Assembly (NCBI GenBank): GCA_019422525.1
Contig: JAHZDE010000002.1
Span: forward strand, 440,716 to 504,715
Direction: 5' to 3'
From: Clostridiales bacterium
GTDB taxonomy: Bacteria; Bacillota; Clostridia; Oscillospirales; Acutalibacteraceae
Length of the DNA: 64,000 nucleotides
Shown here: positions 8,248 to 17,869 of the stretch, piece by piece
Numbering within the stretch: the stretch's first letter is position 1
Layout: the number at the start of each line of letters is the position of its first letter
Made by a program: the position numbers and the translations under genes
The notes under the pieces: model-generated
What the model was told of the DNA's origin: nothing
Database searches by the model: none
Seen by the model: only the letters and a program-made list of their open reading frames with translations

Positions 8248-9178
8248 TTTCATTCCCGAAGAAAAAGGGCTTCCTCTCAAAAATGTCGAAAAATTCTGCC
8301 GTGCCGCAGGCGGTGCGCCGGCCAATGTAGCCGCTGCTGTCAGTCGCCTGGGAGGAAAGGCTGCGCTGGTTTCCAAGGTTGGAGAAGATGCTTTTGGGGA
8401 CTTTCTCGCAGAAGAACTGTCCCGATGCGGTGTGGACACCTCTTTTCTTTTCCGAACCCACTGTGCGCCGACTGCATTGGCGTTTGTCTCTTTGGACAAA
8501 GACGGAAACCGGGATTTCAGTTTTTATCGAAACCCCTGCGCGGACCTGCTTTTAGAGGAAGAGGAGATTACACCGGCTCTTTTTTGTGACTGTGGAATGC
8601 TTCATTTTGGCTCTGTCAATCTGGTGGAGTCTCCAGCCAAGCGTGCCCATTATAAGGCAGTTTCCATGGCAAAGGGGAGAGGGATTCCGGTAAGCTTTGA
8701 CCCCAATCTTCGCCTGCCGTTGTGGAATTGTGCCGAGGATTGCTACAGGGCTGTCCATGAGTTTTTACCTATGGCGGATATTGTCAAGATTTCGGATGAC
8801 GAGCTGGAATTTCTTTTTGGAACCGATAAACCCGAAAAAGCTGCCGAAAAGCTGTTTTCTATGGATTGTCAGCTGTTTCTCTATACCAAGGGAAAAGAGG
8901 GGGCCCAAGCCTTTACCCCGAAGGGAGAGGTGTCTGTCCCCAGTTTCCCGGTATCCGTAATCGATACCACAGGAGCTGGCGACTCATTTATCGGTGCCAT
9001 GCTGTATCGTCTGGTGTCAGGTCAGGAAAATCTCTGCCAGCTGGAAACAGACCGTCTGGAAGAATATTTGCGTTTTGCCTCTTTGTATGCTGCATGTACC
9101 ACCACCCGCCGGGGCGGCGTATCCGCTATGGCGACCATGGCGGAAATCCAGGAATTTTCGAGGAGGTTTTGCATATGA
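8210..9178 (+). CDS. scrK: Fructokinase (PfkB family carbohydrate kinase)
   Basis: The 322-residue ribokinase/PfkB-fold kinase phosphorylates the fructose released from sucrose 6-phosphate. The N-terminal GGAPANVAAAVSRLGG and the C-terminal signature DTTGAGDSFIGAML, whose last Asp is the catalytic base, are both intact. It begins inside the end of the LacI gene with AAAGGGAAAG as its ribosome binding site, and its stop overlaps the hydrolase start as ATGA, so translation is coupled. The fructokinase call rests on operon context; PfkB sequence alone would not separate it from other sugar kinases. Confidence 0.9.
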   Translation: MEKILILGELLIDFIPEEKGLPLKNVEKFCRAAGGAPANVAAAVSRLGGKAALVSKVGEDAFGDFLAEELSRCGVDTSFLFRTHCAPTALAFVSLDKDGNRDFSFYRNPCADLLLEEEEITPALFCDCGMLHFGSVNLVESPAKRAHYKAVSMAKGRGIPVSFDPNLRLPLWNCAEDCYRAVHEFLPMADIVKISDDELEFLFGTDKPEKAAEKLFSMDCQLFLYTKGKEGAQAFTPKGEVSVPSFPVSVIDTTGAGDSFIGAMLYRLVSGQENLCQLETDRLEEYLRFASLYAACTTTRRGGVSAMATMAEIQEFSRRFCI

Positions 9179-10518
9179 GCTATCGCCAACGGTTTCATCT
9201 TATGCCGGAAACCGGATTTCTGAATGACCCCAACGGACTTTGCTGGTTTCAGGGAGAATACCATATTTTTCACCAGTATGCACCGGAAGGGCTTTCGGGT
9301 CCCAGAGGATGGGGGCACTATTCTACCCAGGATTTCTGTACCTATCATAATGACGGTACTGTGATTCGTCCCGATACCCGTTGGGACGGAAACGGTGCCT
9401 ATTCCGGTTCTGCTTTGACGGATGACGGTGAATTGGAATTATTTTATACCGGCAATGTCCGCCAGCCCGGAGACCACGATTATATTCAAAGCGGCCGGGA
9501 ACAGAACCTCTTGTATACGGTCCGGCATGAGGACGGGAGCTTTTCTCCTAAAAAACTGCTTATGACCAATGAGGACTATCCTTCCGACTGCTCCTGCCAT
9601 GTGCGTGACCCTAAGGTTTGGAAGCAGGATGGAATTTATTATATGGTGTTGGGAGCGCGGACCCGAGAAGATAAAGGAGAGGCGCTGCTGTATACATCTT
9701 TGGATAAAAAGCACTGGCAACTGAAAACCGTATTTACTCAGCCGGGAATGGGCTATATGTGGGAGTGCCCGGATATGTTTTCTCTTGGCGGAGTGGAATT
9801 TTTATGTTGCTGTCCTCAGGGAGTAGAGTCCCGGGGGATGGAGTTCCAAAATATTTATCAGAGTGGCTATTTCCGAGTCGAAAAAGGCAGCCTTTCCCCG
9901 TTTGTAGAATTTGACCGGGGATTTGATTTCTATGCACCTCAAACGTTTTTGGCGCCGGATGGCCGGAGAATCCTGATTGGCTGGTTTGGCCTTCCCGATG
10001 TTCCCTATGGCAATCCTACCATGGAGGAAGAAGGCTGGATTCACTGCCTGACTTTACCGAGAGTGCTGACAGAAAAGGGTGGCCGAATCATGCAGGAGCC
10101 CGTAGAGGAACTAAAAGCCCTTCGTCAGGACAGCATGACTTTTCGGCCGGAAAATGATATTTTACACTTGCTTCCCGATATACACTGCGAGTTGGAAGTG
10201 TGCTTTGACGGTCCGGCAGATAGCTTTACGCTTTTCTTTCGGAAAGATGCCAGCCTGCGGTTGGAAGCCGGTGTGCTCACGCTTTCTCTTGGAGCAAGTG
10301 GACAAGGCCGCATTAGCCGTTCCTGCCAAAGCGGGCCTATTGAGAAGGTACGAATTTTCAGCGACAGTTCCTCTCTGGAAATTTTTGCAGGGGAAGAAAC
10401 CTTTTCTACTCGTCTGTATGAAGACTCTTCTTCTGGCCATGAATTACCATTCCGGATTCATTCACTCCTTCCCAGCACGGTTACCTGCTATTTGCTGGAT
10501 GGTTTCCATTATATTTGA
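9175..10518 (+). CDS. scrB: Sucrose-6-phosphate hydrolase (GH32)
   Basis: The 447-residue glycoside hydrolase splits sucrose 6-phosphate into glucose 6-phosphate and fructose in the cytoplasm. All three GH32 catalytic signatures are visible: the nucleophile in NDPNG (Asp18), the transition-state stabiliser in RDP (144-146) and the acid/base Glu197 in WECPD. There is no signal peptide, which fits a cytosolic enzyme fed by a PTS. ATG 9175 has AGGAGG at good distance and overlaps the kinase stop by 4 bp; the longer open frame upstream lies inside the kinase and is rejected. Confidence 0.95.
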   Translation: MSYRQRFHLMPETGFLNDPNGLCWFQGEYHIFHQYAPEGLSGPRGWGHYSTQDFCTYHNDGTVIRPDTRWDGNGAYSGSALTDDGELELFYTGNVRQPGDHDYIQSGREQNLLYTVRHEDGSFSPKKLLMTNEDYPSDCSCHVRDPKVWKQDGIYYMVLGARTREDKGEALLYTSLDKKHWQLKTVFTQPGMGYMWECPDMFSLGGVEFLCCCPQGVESRGMEFQNIYQSGYFRVEKGSLSPFVEFDRGFDFYAPQTFLAPDGRRILIGWFGLPDVPYGNPTMEEEGWIHCLTLPRVLTEKGGRIMQEPVEELKALRQDSMTFRPENDILHLLPDIHCELEVCFDGPADSFTLFFRKDASLRLEAGVLTLSLGASGQGRISRSCQSGPIEKVRIFSDSSSLEIFAGEETFSTRLYEDSSSGHELPFRIHSLLPSTVTCYLLDGFHYI

Positions 10519-10540
10519 AAGCAAGTCTTTTCATCATAAC

Positions 10541-10583
10541 AAACAGGCTTCGGACAGAGATTTCCTGCCCGAAGCCTGTTTTA
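10541..10583. terminator. Convergent intrinsic terminator
   Basis: ACAGGCTTCGG and CCGAAGCCTGT form an 11-bp stem with flanking A and T runs. It ends the sucrose operon on the plus strand and overlaps the stop codon of the AraC-type gene on the minus strand, so it can serve both. Confidence 0.88.
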
Positions 10584-11354
10584 TTTTTCCAGTTGTTTTA
10601 GGTACGCTCTGGGAGATAGGCCATAATGCCGCTTGAACATACGGGAAAAGCTGAATATGTCCGGGTATCCCACCGCTATGGCTGCTTCTCCGGGGGAATA
10701 CCCATGCTCAGCCATCAATTGACGAGACTTCTCCATCCGGCAGTCAATCAGAAATGCCTGGGGGGATTTTCCCGTGCTTTTTCGAAAAACAGAGCTGAAA
10801 TAGGAACGGTTTAAATTTAACTTTTCGGCCAGCTCCTGAATGGAAATTTCCTGCATATAGTGGCTTTCCAAATAAGCTTTCGCCAGCTCCACATAGTTTT
10901 CTTCCCCTTTTTGCTTTTCGGAAAGAATAGACAGTAGTTGATATATTTTCCCGCACAAAAATAATTCTCTGCCTTCACCCATTTGGGCCGCTTCTTTCAG
11001 GGAGAAGAAAAGGCTTGCGTATCGAGAAGCGCCAACCACATATTGCTGGTATAGGCAGTCGGGCAACTGGATGCCAGAAGTAAACCCCACCCAGATATAT
11101 TCCCATGGTTCCAAACTGTCGGCCTGATAACGGGTGACCTCAAAGGGGCGGATTATAAACATCTGCCCTGCATGGACCGGATAATCCTTTCCGTTTACAG
11201 TGTAGAGGCCTTTGCCGTGGACAACATAATGGAAAAGCCAGTAAAAACGAGTGGCCGGGCCGAAAGAATGTCCCGGACTGCACGTTTCCCAACCGCAGTT
11301 AATGGGAGTAATATCCTTCCACTGACGGTTCATGAGAAATATTTCGTTTACCAC
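10581..11354 (-). CDS. AraC-family transcriptional regulator
   Basis: The protein of about 257 residues has an N-terminal cupin-like sugar-sensing domain (YTVNGKDYPVHAGQMFIIRP) and two C-terminal AraC helix-turn-helix motifs (ELAEKLNLNRSYFSSVFRK and AAIAVGYPDIFSFSRMFKRHYG). The start chosen is GTG 11354, which has a GGGGG-containing site 7 bp upstream; an ATG seven codons further in is the alternative. It is divergent from the GH4 glycosidase gene with 186 bp between them, the usual layout for MelR/RafR-like activators, so it probably activates that gene in response to an alpha-galactoside. Confidence 0.88.
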   Translation of the reverse strand: MVNEIFLMNRQWKDITPINCGWETCSPGHSFGPATRFYWLFHYVVHGKGLYTVNGKDYPVHAGQMFIIRPFEVTRYQADSLEPWEYIWVGFTSGIQLPDCLYQQYVVGASRYASLFFSLKEAAQMGEGRELFLCGKIYQLLSILSEKQKGEENYVELAKAYLESHYMQEISIQELAEKLNLNRSYFSSVFRKSTGKSPQAFLIDCRMEKSRQLMAEHGYSPGEAAIAVGYPDIFSFSRMFKRHYGLSPRAYLKQLEK

Positions 11355-11379
11355 GGTATTCCCCCTTTGCAAAAGAAAT

Positions 11380-11396
11380 CCAATACCGGCTATTGG
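11380..11396. promoter_or_regulatory. Palindromic operator candidate in the divergent region
   Basis: CCAATA-CCGGC-TATTGG is a perfect 6-bp inverted repeat around a 5-bp centre. It lies 26 bp before the start of the AraC-family gene and 145 bp before the GH4 gene. A regulator binding here could repress the regulator gene or activate its neighbour. AraC proteins more often use direct repeats, so another protein is possible. Confidence 0.4.
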
Positions 11397-11473
11397 GAGC
11401 AAATTCAAAAAGAATATAACATTTTACCATGTTCTGCCCACATCATGCAATGGCCCTTTCAGGCGTTTGATGG

Positions 11474-11479
11474 TACAAT
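11474..11479 (+). promoter_or_regulatory. -10 box of the GH4 gene (candidate)
   Basis: TACAAT stands 61 bp before the GH4 start codon with no recognisable -35 box at 16-18 bp. A good -10 with a poor -35 is what an activator-dependent promoter looks like and fits control by the divergent AraC-type protein. Confidence 0.4.
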
Positions 11480-11540
11480 ATCCCTGCTGGTGATGGAAAC
11501 CTGCGATATAAAAAACAAAAAGTAGGGGGAGGAATTTTCC

Positions 11541-12881
11541 ATGAATAAAATCACCTTTATGGGTGCGGGCAGTACCGTGTTTGTAAGAAATGTGTTGGGA
11601 GACTGTATGTGTACACCGGCTCTGCGGGATTGGGAGTTTTCGCTGTATGACATTGACCCCGTCCGCTTGCAGGAAAGCTATGAGATTATTTCGGCCATGA
11701 ATGAAACCAAAGGCGGATATGGAAAGGTTACCGCTCATTTGGGCGTGGAAAACCGAAAGGAAGCCCTGCGGGGAGCTAAATTTGTGGTCAACGCCATCCA
11801 GGTGGGACTGTATGACCCCTGTACGATCATTGATTTTGAAGTGCCTAAAAAGTATGGCCTTCGCCAGACCATCGGTGACACACTGGGAATCGGAGGCATT
11901 ATGCGTGCCTTGCGCACCATCCCGGTAATGGATGATTTTGCCCGGGATATGCAGGAGGTGTGTCCCGACGCTCTGTTCCTCAACTATACCAACCCCATGG
12001 CTATGCTCAGCGGCTATATGCAGCGCTATACCGGTATCCAGACAGTAGGGTTGTGCCACAGTGTGCAGGTATGCTCTGAAACGTTGCTCAAGGAACTGGG
12101 GATGGAAGACCAGCTGGAAGGCCGTCGGGAACTCATTGCCGGCATTAATCACATGGGATGGCTGCTGGAACTGAGAAACAAGGACGGCGTAGACCTGTAT
12201 CCCGAGATTCGTCGCCGTGCCTGGGAAAAGAATCTGGCTGCACTGGCAGAGGGTGCCGAAAAGCACAACGATATGGTGCGCTTGGACTATATCCACCGGT
12301 TTGGCTACTACTGCACCGAATCCAGCGAGCATAATGCTGAGTACAATATGTTCTACATCAAGTCCAAGTATCCGGAGCTTATTGAACGCTACAATATCCC
12401 ATTGGATGAATATCCCCGCCGCTGTGTCAGTCAGATAGAAGGTTGGGCCAAGGAGCGGGACGAACTGCGGTCCTCTAAAAAACTGGACCATGAACGTTCT
12501 CGGGAATATGCTTCTTATATTATGGAATCTGTTGTGACCAACACTCCCTATAAAATCGGAGGGAACGTGCTCAATAGCGGAAACTTGATTGAAAATCTGC
12601 CAGTTGATGCCTGTGTGGAAGTCCCCTGCCTTATCGACGGAATGGGAGTGCATCCCTGCCGGATAGGCCGACTGCCGGTGCAGTGTGCCGCCATGAATAT
12701 GACCAACATCAATGTGCAGTTGTTGACCATTGAAGCTGCTGTTACCCGGAAGAAGGAGCACATCTATCAGGCTGCTATGCTGGACCCCCACACCGGTAGC
12801 GAGCTGGACCCGGATACCATTGTGAAGATGGTGGATGACCTTATCGAGACTCATGGAGACTGGCTCCCAAAATATCACTGA
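11541..12881 (+). CDS. melA: GH4 alpha-galactosidase-like NAD/Mn-dependent glycosidase
   Basis: The 446-residue protein belongs to glycoside hydrolase family 4, which cleaves through an oxidation-elimination mechanism with NAD and a divalent metal. The NAD-binding GAGSTVF (residues 8-14), NYTNPM (148-153), and Cys172-His173 in LCHSVQ, the metal-binding pair, are all in place. The N terminus (FVRNVLGD, TPALRD, YDIDP) is most like the MelA alpha-galactosidases rather than 6-phospho-glucosidases. With the sucrose operon next door it would allow use of raffinose or melibiose. No dedicated transporter is adjacent. A strong AGGGGGAGG site precedes the ATG. Confidence 0.85.
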   Translation: MNKITFMGAGSTVFVRNVLGDCMCTPALRDWEFSLYDIDPVRLQESYEIISAMNETKGGYGKVTAHLGVENRKEALRGAKFVVNAIQVGLYDPCTIIDFEVPKKYGLRQTIGDTLGIGGIMRALRTIPVMDDFARDMQEVCPDALFLNYTNPMAMLSGYMQRYTGIQTVGLCHSVQVCSETLLKELGMEDQLEGRRELIAGINHMGWLLELRNKDGVDLYPEIRRRAWEKNLAALAEGAEKHNDMVRLDYIHRFGYYCTESSEHNAEYNMFYIKSKYPELIERYNIPLDEYPRRCVSQIEGWAKERDELRSSKKLDHERSREYASYIMESVVTNTPYKIGGNVLNSGNLIENLPVDACVEVPCLIDGMGVHPCRIGRLPVQCAAMNMTNINVQLLTIEAAVTRKKEHIYQAAMLDPHTGSELDPDTIVKMVDDLIETHGDWLPKYH

Positions 12882-12896
12882 TAGTACAGAAAATCA

Positions 12897-12937
12897 AAAG
12901 GCCCACAAACTGGTTTTCCCAGTCTGTGGGCCTTTTT
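12897..12937. terminator. Convergent intrinsic terminator
   Basis: AAAAGGCCCACA pairs with TGTGGGCCTTTTT, with a second short pairing CTGG/CCAG in the loop. It lies between the convergent GH4 and dnaJ genes and is flanked by A and T runs, so it can work in both directions. Confidence 0.9.
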
Positions 12938-12947
12938 AAAAACAACA

Positions 12948-14105
12948 TTATTTTTTTTCGTCAAACATCGTCTTAAGTTTTTCGAAAAAATTTCTGCGCT
13001 TCTGATAGCTTCTGTCTTCTACACCCTTGTCGAATTCTTTCAGGATGTCTTTTTGTTTCTGGCTCAGATTGCGGGGAACTTCCACCGTTACCCGGACATA
13101 CTGGTCACCGCGGCCTCTGCCGCCCAAAACCGGAATCCCCTTACCCTTGAGCTTGAACACATCGCCGGGCTGGGTGCCTTCATGTACCTGATAGCTGACC
13201 TTACCATCCAGCGTGGGGACGGTAACCTCAGCGCCCAGAGCTGCTTGTGTAAAGGTGATAGGCATTTCACACCAAACGTCATTGCCCCGGCGCTCAAACA
13301 AAGTATGGGGACGAACGGTTACGTAGACATGCAAATCGCCGTTGGGACCACCGTTGCGGCCTGCATCGCCATGTCCCGGGATATTCAGCACCTGCTCGTC
13401 GTCAATGCCGGCGGGGATGGAGATTTCCACGGTTTTCTGGCGGCGAATCCGTCCGGTGCCGTTACAGTCCTTACAAGGGGAAGAAATCACCTTGCCGGTG
13501 CCATGACAGCGGTCACACCCACGGGAGGTCTGTACCACACCAAAGGGAGTACGCTGGCTGATGCGTACCTGTCCGGTACCGCCGCACTGAGGGCAGGTTT
13601 GAGGCTGGGTGCCCTTGGCAGCGCCACTGCCGCCGCAGCTCTTACAGGTTTCAATTTGCCGGTAAGTGACTTCCTTTTTGCAGCCCTTGGCAGCTTCTTC
13701 AAAAGAAATTGTTACCACAGCTTCTGTATCACCGCCGCGGCGCGGAGCGTTGGGGTTGGCACGGCGAGCGCCGCCGCCAAATCCACCGCCGAAGAAGCTG
13801 TCGAAAATATCGCCGAAATCCACGCCCATGCCGCCGGTGAAGGGGCTTCCGCCGCCTGCACCGCCGCCAAAGTTCGGGTCTACGCCTGCATGGCCGAATT
13901 GGTCATAGCGGGCGCGTTTATCCTTATCAGACAGCACTTCATAAGCTTCATTAACTTCCTTGAACTTCGCCTCGGCCTCTTTATCGCCGGGGTTCAGGTC
14001 GGGATGGTATTTTTTGGCCAGTTTACGGTAGGCCTTTTTGATTTCATCATCAGAGGCATTCTTGGGAACTCCCATGACCTCATAATAATCTCGTTTATCA
14101 GCCAT
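12948..14105 (-). CDS. dnaJ: Chaperone protein DnaJ
   Basis: The 385-residue co-chaperone stimulates DnaK ATP hydrolysis and delivers substrates. It has the complete type I layout: J domain with HPD at 34-36, a Gly/Phe-rich region (about 75-115), four zinc-binding CxxCxGxG repeats ([32 protein letters not shown]) and the C-terminal substrate-binding barrels. ATG 14105 ([10 protein letters not shown]) has AAAGGA about 11 bp before it; a longer version beginning at a TTG inside that region is rejected. It is the last gene of the hrcA-grpE-dnaK-dnaJ operon. Confidence 0.97.
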   Translation of the reverse strand: MADKRDYYEVMGVPKNASDDEIKKAYRKLAKKYHPDLNPGDKEAEAKFKEVNEAYEVLSDKDKRARYDQFGHAGVDPNFGGGAGGGSPFTGGMGVDFGDIFDSFFGGGFGGGARRANPNAPRRGGDTEAVVTISFEEAAKGCKKEVTYRQIETCKSCGGSGAAKGTQPQTCPQCGGTGQVRISQRTPFGVVQTSRGCDRCHGTGKVISSPCKDCNGTGRIRRQKTVEISIPAGIDDEQVLNIPGHGDAGRNGGPNGDLHVYVTVRPHTLFERRGNDVWCEMPITFTQAALGAEVTVPTLDGKVSYQVHEGTQPGDVFKLKGKGIPVLGGRGRGDQYVRVTVEVPRNLSQKQKDILKEFDKGVEDRSYQKRRNFFEKLKTMFDEKK

Positions 14106-14131
14106 TTCTACCCATTCCTTTCTCAAAAACA

Positions 14132-14220
14132 GCGGGGCTTTCCCCGCCGAACCTCCGGCTGTACCGGCTTTCAGGGGAACTCCTTACACAAAGCATGGGG
14201 CAGCAGATGCCGCCCCGTGC
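14132..14220 (-). repeat. Two hairpins in the dnaK-dnaJ intercistronic region
   Basis: The 147-bp gap between dnaK and dnaJ holds two inverted repeats: GCGGGG-CTTT-CCCCGC (14132-14147), and GCATGGGGC paired with GCCCCGTGC (14193-14220, one G-U pair). Neither is followed by a T-run on the minus strand. They may be RNA processing or stability elements that set the DnaK:DnaJ ratio; this is inference. Confidence 0.5.
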
Positions 14221-14252
14221 CCAAAGAAACCCTGCTAAGGATCTCCTATCAC

Positions 14253-16094
14253 TTACTTATTGTCATCCACGTCCTTAAAGTCCGCGTCATACACATTGCC
14301 GTTGTTACCGGAAGATGCACCGGGAGCCTGCTGGTTGGGGTCAACGGGCTGGCCCTGAGGAGCAGCTGCTTTGTACAGCTTCTCGCTGACAGCATACATA
14401 GCCTTCTGCAGGTCATCGCTGGCACTCTTGATGGTATCCATGTTGTTAGCAGCCACAGCGTCCTTCAGCACCTTAACCTTGGCTTCCAAATCGCTCTTAT
14501 CGGAAGCATCCATCTTGTCGCCGCTGTCAGTAATCAGCTTCTCAACGGTGTAGCACAGATTTTCAGCAGCGTTCTTAGCGTCCACTTCTTCACGGCGCTT
14601 CTTATCCTCAGCAGCGAACTGCTCAGCCTCACGCACAGCCTTGTCGATGTCTTCCTTGCTCATGTTGGAGCTGGAAGAAATGGTGATGTGCTGTTCCTTG
14701 CCGGTACCAAGATCCTTAGCGGAAACATTTACAATACCGTTAGCATCGATATCGAAGGAAACTTCAATCTGGGGGATTCCGCGGGGAGCGGGAGCAATGC
14801 CGTCCAGCTTGAAGATACCCAGCTGCTTGTTGTCGCGAGCGAATTCACGTTCGCCCTGCAGCACGTTTACTTCAACCTGAGTCTGGCCGTCAGCAGCGGT
14901 GGAGAAGATCTGGCTCTTCTTGGTGGGGATGGTGGTGTTACGCTCGATAACCTTGGTCATCACGCCGCCCATGGTCTCAACGCCCAAGGACAGGGGAGTA
15001 ACATCCAGCAGCAGCAGGCCTTCGACCTCGCCGCCCAGAACACCAGCCTGCAGAGCAGCGCCGATAGCAACACATTCATCGGGGTTGATGCCCTTGAAGG
15101 GTTCCTTACCGATAAAGTTCTTAACAGCCTCCTGCACAGCGGGGATACGGGAAGAACCGCCAACCATGAGGACCTTGTTGATATCATTGATAGACAGGCC
15201 GGAGTCGGACAGAGCCTGACGAACAGGGCCCATGGTCTTTTCTACCAGATCGCTGGTCAACTCGTTGAACTTTGCACGGCTCAGGGTCATATCCAAGTGC
15301 TTGGGGCCGGTAGCGTCAGCGGTGATGAAGGGCAGGTTGATGTTGGCGGTAGTCATACCGGACAGCTCAATCTTTGCCTTTTCAGCAGCTTCCTTCAAAC
15401 GCTGCATAGCCATCTTATCGCCGGACAGATCCACGCCGGTCTCCATCTTAAAGGAGCTTACCAGCCAATCCATAATGCGCTTATCGAAGTCATCGCCGCC
15501 CAGACGGTTGTTACCAGCGGTTGCGAGAACTTCCTGTACGCCATCGCCCATTTCAATGATGGATACATCGAAGGTACCGCCGCCAAGGTCATACACCATG
15601 ACTTTCTGCTCTTCGCCCTTGTCGATGCCATAGGACAGAGCAGCTGCGGTAGGTTCGTTAATAATACGCTTTACATCCAGACCGGCAATTTTGCCTGCGT
15701 CTTTGGTTGCCTGACGCTGTGCGTCGGTGAAGTATGCGGGAACGGTGATAACTGCGGAAGTAACCGGCTCGCCCAGATAGGCTTCTGCATCGGTCTTCAG
15801 TTTCTGCAGAATCATTGCGGAAATTTCCTGAGGAGTATACTGCTTACCATCAATGCTCACTTTATAATCGGAGCCCATCTCTCTCTTAATGGAAGAAACG
15901 GTACGGTCGGGGTTGGTGATGGCCTGACGCTTTGCTACCTGGCCTACCATACGCTCGCCGTTCTTGGCAAATGCCACAACGGAGGGGGTGGTACGGGCGC
16001 CTTCAGCGTTCGCAATCACAACAGGTTCGCCGCCTTCAATTACGGCCACACAGGAGTTTGTAGTACCAAGGTCAATACCAATCGTCTTAGACAT
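14253..16094 (-). CDS. dnaK: Chaperone protein DnaK (Hsp70)
   Basis: The 613-residue Hsp70 binds and releases unfolded polypeptides in an ATP cycle. The N terminus [18 protein letters not shown], the phosphate-2 loop [12 protein letters not shown] and the linker region leading to the substrate-binding domain with [11 protein letters not shown] are all typical. The C-terminal lid ends in a Gln/Gly/Asn-rich tail, as in Gram-positive DnaK. It is shorter than the E. coli protein, mainly through the missing segment in the ATPase domain that is characteristic of Firmicutes. It lies 92 bp behind grpE in the heat-shock operon. Confidence 0.98.
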   Translation of the reverse strand: MSKTIGIDLGTTNSCVAVIEGGEPVVIANAEGARTTPSVVAFAKNGERMVGQVAKRQAITNPDRTVSSIKREMGSDYKVSIDGKQYTPQEISAMILQKLKTDAEAYLGEPVTSAVITVPAYFTDAQRQATKDAGKIAGLDVKRIINEPTAAALSYGIDKGEEQKVMVYDLGGGTFDVSIIEMGDGVQEVLATAGNNRLGGDDFDKRIMDWLVSSFKMETGVDLSGDKMAMQRLKEAAEKAKIELSGMTTANINLPFITADATGPKHLDMTLSRAKFNELTSDLVEKTMGPVRQALSDSGLSINDINKVLMVGGSSRIPAVQEAVKNFIGKEPFKGINPDECVAIGAALQAGVLGGEVEGLLLLDVTPLSLGVETMGGVMTKVIERNTTIPTKKSQIFSTAADGQTQVEVNVLQGEREFARDNKQLGIFKLDGIAPAPRGIPQIEVSFDIDANGIVNVSAKDLGTGKEQHITISSSSNMSKEDIDKAVREAEQFAAEDKKRREEVDAKNAAENLCYTVEKLITDSGDKMDASDKSDLEAKVKVLKDAVAANNMDTIKSASDDLQKAMYAVSEKLYKAAAPQGQPVDPNQQAPGASSGNNGNVYDADFKDVDDNK

Positions 16095-16186
16095 AATTCA
16101 TTACCTCCATGTAATGTACATTTTCTGTCATACTCTATTACATCAATTAAGAAATATTCTGATTCAACTATGGTGTGTCACCAAAA

Positions 16187-16783
16187 CTAATTGGCTACCT
16201 GCACCATTGCGTGGCGAACTACTTTGTCGCCCAGCATATAACCTTTTTGGAACACAGCACTGATGACGTTGATTTCCAGGTTTTCGTCTTCAATATGGGA
16301 AACGGCATTGTGAAGTGCGGGGTTGAATTCATCTCCCACATTTCCCATAGGCGTAACGCCCAGCTTTTTGAGGGCTTCCAGGAATTGGGTTTGAACCATT
16401 TCCACACCTTTCATCAAGTCTTCCACGGTACATTCTTTTTGTGCCAGCGCCCGTTCCAGATTATCCGCTACCGGGAGCATTCCCTTAATGGCATCGGAAG
16501 TCCCGTCACCATAAATAGCGGCTTTTTCACGCTCGGTGCGCTTGCGGAAATTATCGTATTCCGCCCGGGTGCGCAGGTACTGGTCCTTGAGAGTTGCCAG
16601 CTCTTTCTGGGTCTTTTCCAGCTCTGTCTGCACCTCTTCCAGTTCCTTGCGGGAAACCTTCCGTCCCTTTTTTTCCTCTTTCTGAGACTCTGCAGTTTCT
16701 GTAGTCTCTGGGGCCTCTGTTTCAGAGGGATTGGTCACATCCGGCTCCTGCACAGGTTCCTTTTTGATATCCTGTTCTGCCAA
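16187..16783 (-). CDS. grpE: Nucleotide exchange factor GrpE
   Basis: The protein of about 198 residues releases ADP from DnaK. It has an acidic, unstructured N-terminal 50 residues, a long coiled coil (KELEEVQTELEKTQKELATL), the conserved YDNFRKRTEREK block and a C-terminal beta-wing containing GDEFNPALHNAV. The start chosen is TTG 16783, because AGAGGAG lies 8 bp before it. The in-frame ATG at 16804 has no ribosome binding site and would add seven residues. It follows hrcA by about 36 bp. Confidence 0.93.
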   Translation of the reverse strand: MAEQDIKKEPVQEPDVTNPSETEAPETTETAESQKEEKKGRKVSRKELEEVQTELEKTQKELATLKDQYLRTRAEYDNFRKRTEREKAAIYGDGTSDAIKGMLPVADNLERALAQKECTVEDLMKGVEMVQTQFLEALKKLGVTPMGNVGDEFNPALHNAVSHIEDENLEINVISAVFQKGYMLGDKVVRHAMVQVAN

Positions 16784-16819
16784 AACGCTCGCTCCTCTCA
16801 GCATAATCTATTATGGTTT

Positions 16820-17845
16820 CTATTCCTCCCGCATCAGGACGGTGAGCATTTTTCCCACAGCCTGTGATAGATAGGAAAGATGAGAAATCACTTTTGCGTA
16901 TTCCATTCGGGTTGGCCCGATTACTGCCAGTGCGCCGGCATCCTGTCCGCCCACTGCATAACGGGCAACCACCACGCTGGAACCAGCCAGTTCCGGCGTC
17001 CGGCTTTCCTGTCCAATGAGCACCCGGATACTTCCCGGTTCCTGTACCAGCAGGTCCACAACCTCCCGGGGACGCTCCAAAAAGTCCATCACCCGGCGGG
17101 CGGTGCCCCGTTCGTATTCGGGATAAAACAGCAGATTCATCTGCCCGCTCTGGCAAACCGCGGTTTCCCGGGTATCCTCTGCCACATCCAGAAGCGCCAT
17201 CAGCGCCGAAGACATGAGCATGGCCATTTCTCCCAACGATACAGCCAGCGACTGGATAAAGGCTGGCGTAATATCGGCTACCGGGCGATTCATCAGCTTC
17301 TCATTGAGAATCCGGAAAAACACCCGGAGCATTTCGGGGTTCAAATCAAAGTCGCAATGGAAAATACGGTTTTTCATGGTCCCTGCCGAAGACATGAGCA
17401 GCAGCATCGCCGTTCGGCGGCTGGTCTGCACAAACTGTACGGCACGGATAAAAGCGGTGCGTCCGCTGGGGGTAGTGGAAACCGCTGCAAACCGGGTCAC
17501 ACTGGCCAGCGCCTGGGTGGCATTGGCCATGAGCTTTTCGGGGTCGCAGGCATTGGTTACCAGCATGGAATCCAGCAACCGTTTTTCCCCAGGCTCCAAA
17601 GCTTTTGTTTCCATCAGCCGATCCACATACAACCGGTACCCTTTTTGAGAAGGCACACGGCCTGCGGAAGTGTGCGGCTGCTCCAAAAGCCCCAGCAGGG
17701 AAAGCTCCGCCATTTCATTTCTCACGGTTGCAGAGGAGACACCCAGCTGGGCAGCGATCCCTTTTGAGCCAACCGGTTCACCGGTTACCACATAGGCATC
17801 TACTACCGCCGCAAGGATTTTCTCCCTGCGTGTACTCAGCTCCAT
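16820..17845 (-). CDS. hrcA: Heat-inducible transcription repressor HrcA
   Basis: The 341-residue repressor binds the CIRCE operator and is kept active by GroEL in the classical Gram-positive circuit. The N-terminal winged helix (LSTRREKILAAVVDAYV, SSATVRNEMAELS) and the marker motif PHTSAGRVPSQKGYRLYVD are intact. ATG 17845 was chosen with GAGGTGA 7 bp upstream; a GTG three codons earlier is possible. It is the first gene of the operon and lies directly behind a perfect CIRCE, so it represses itself together with grpE, dnaK and dnaJ. Confidence 0.96.
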   Translation of the reverse strand: MELSTRREKILAAVVDAYVVTGEPVGSKGIAAQLGVSSATVRNEMAELSLLGLLEQPHTSAGRVPSQKGYRLYVDRLMETKALEPGEKRLLDSMLVTNACDPEKLMANATQALASVTRFAAVSTTPSGRTAFIRAVQFVQTSRRTAMLLLMSSAGTMKNRIFHCDFDLNPEMLRVFFRILNEKLMNRPVADITPAFIQSLAVSLGEMAMLMSSALMALLDVAEDTRETAVCQSGQMNLLFYPEYERGTARRVMDFLERPREVVDLLVQEPGSIRVLIGQESRTPELAGSSVVVARYAVGGQDAGALAVIGPTRMEYAKVISHLSYLSQAVGKMLTVLMREE

Positions 17846-17869
17846 TCTCCTCACCTCTGTCGATTTGGT

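Noticed and set aside
11424..12878. A 484-codon open frame antisense to the GH4 gene
   Set aside because: The plus-strand gene shows intact catalytic motifs and a strong ribosome binding site; the antisense product looks like compositional shadow.
13053..16190. A 1045-codon open frame on the plus strand across dnaJ-dnaK
   Set aside because: It is antisense to two certain chaperone genes and its translation has no family features; long antisense frames are common opposite GC-biased conserved genes.
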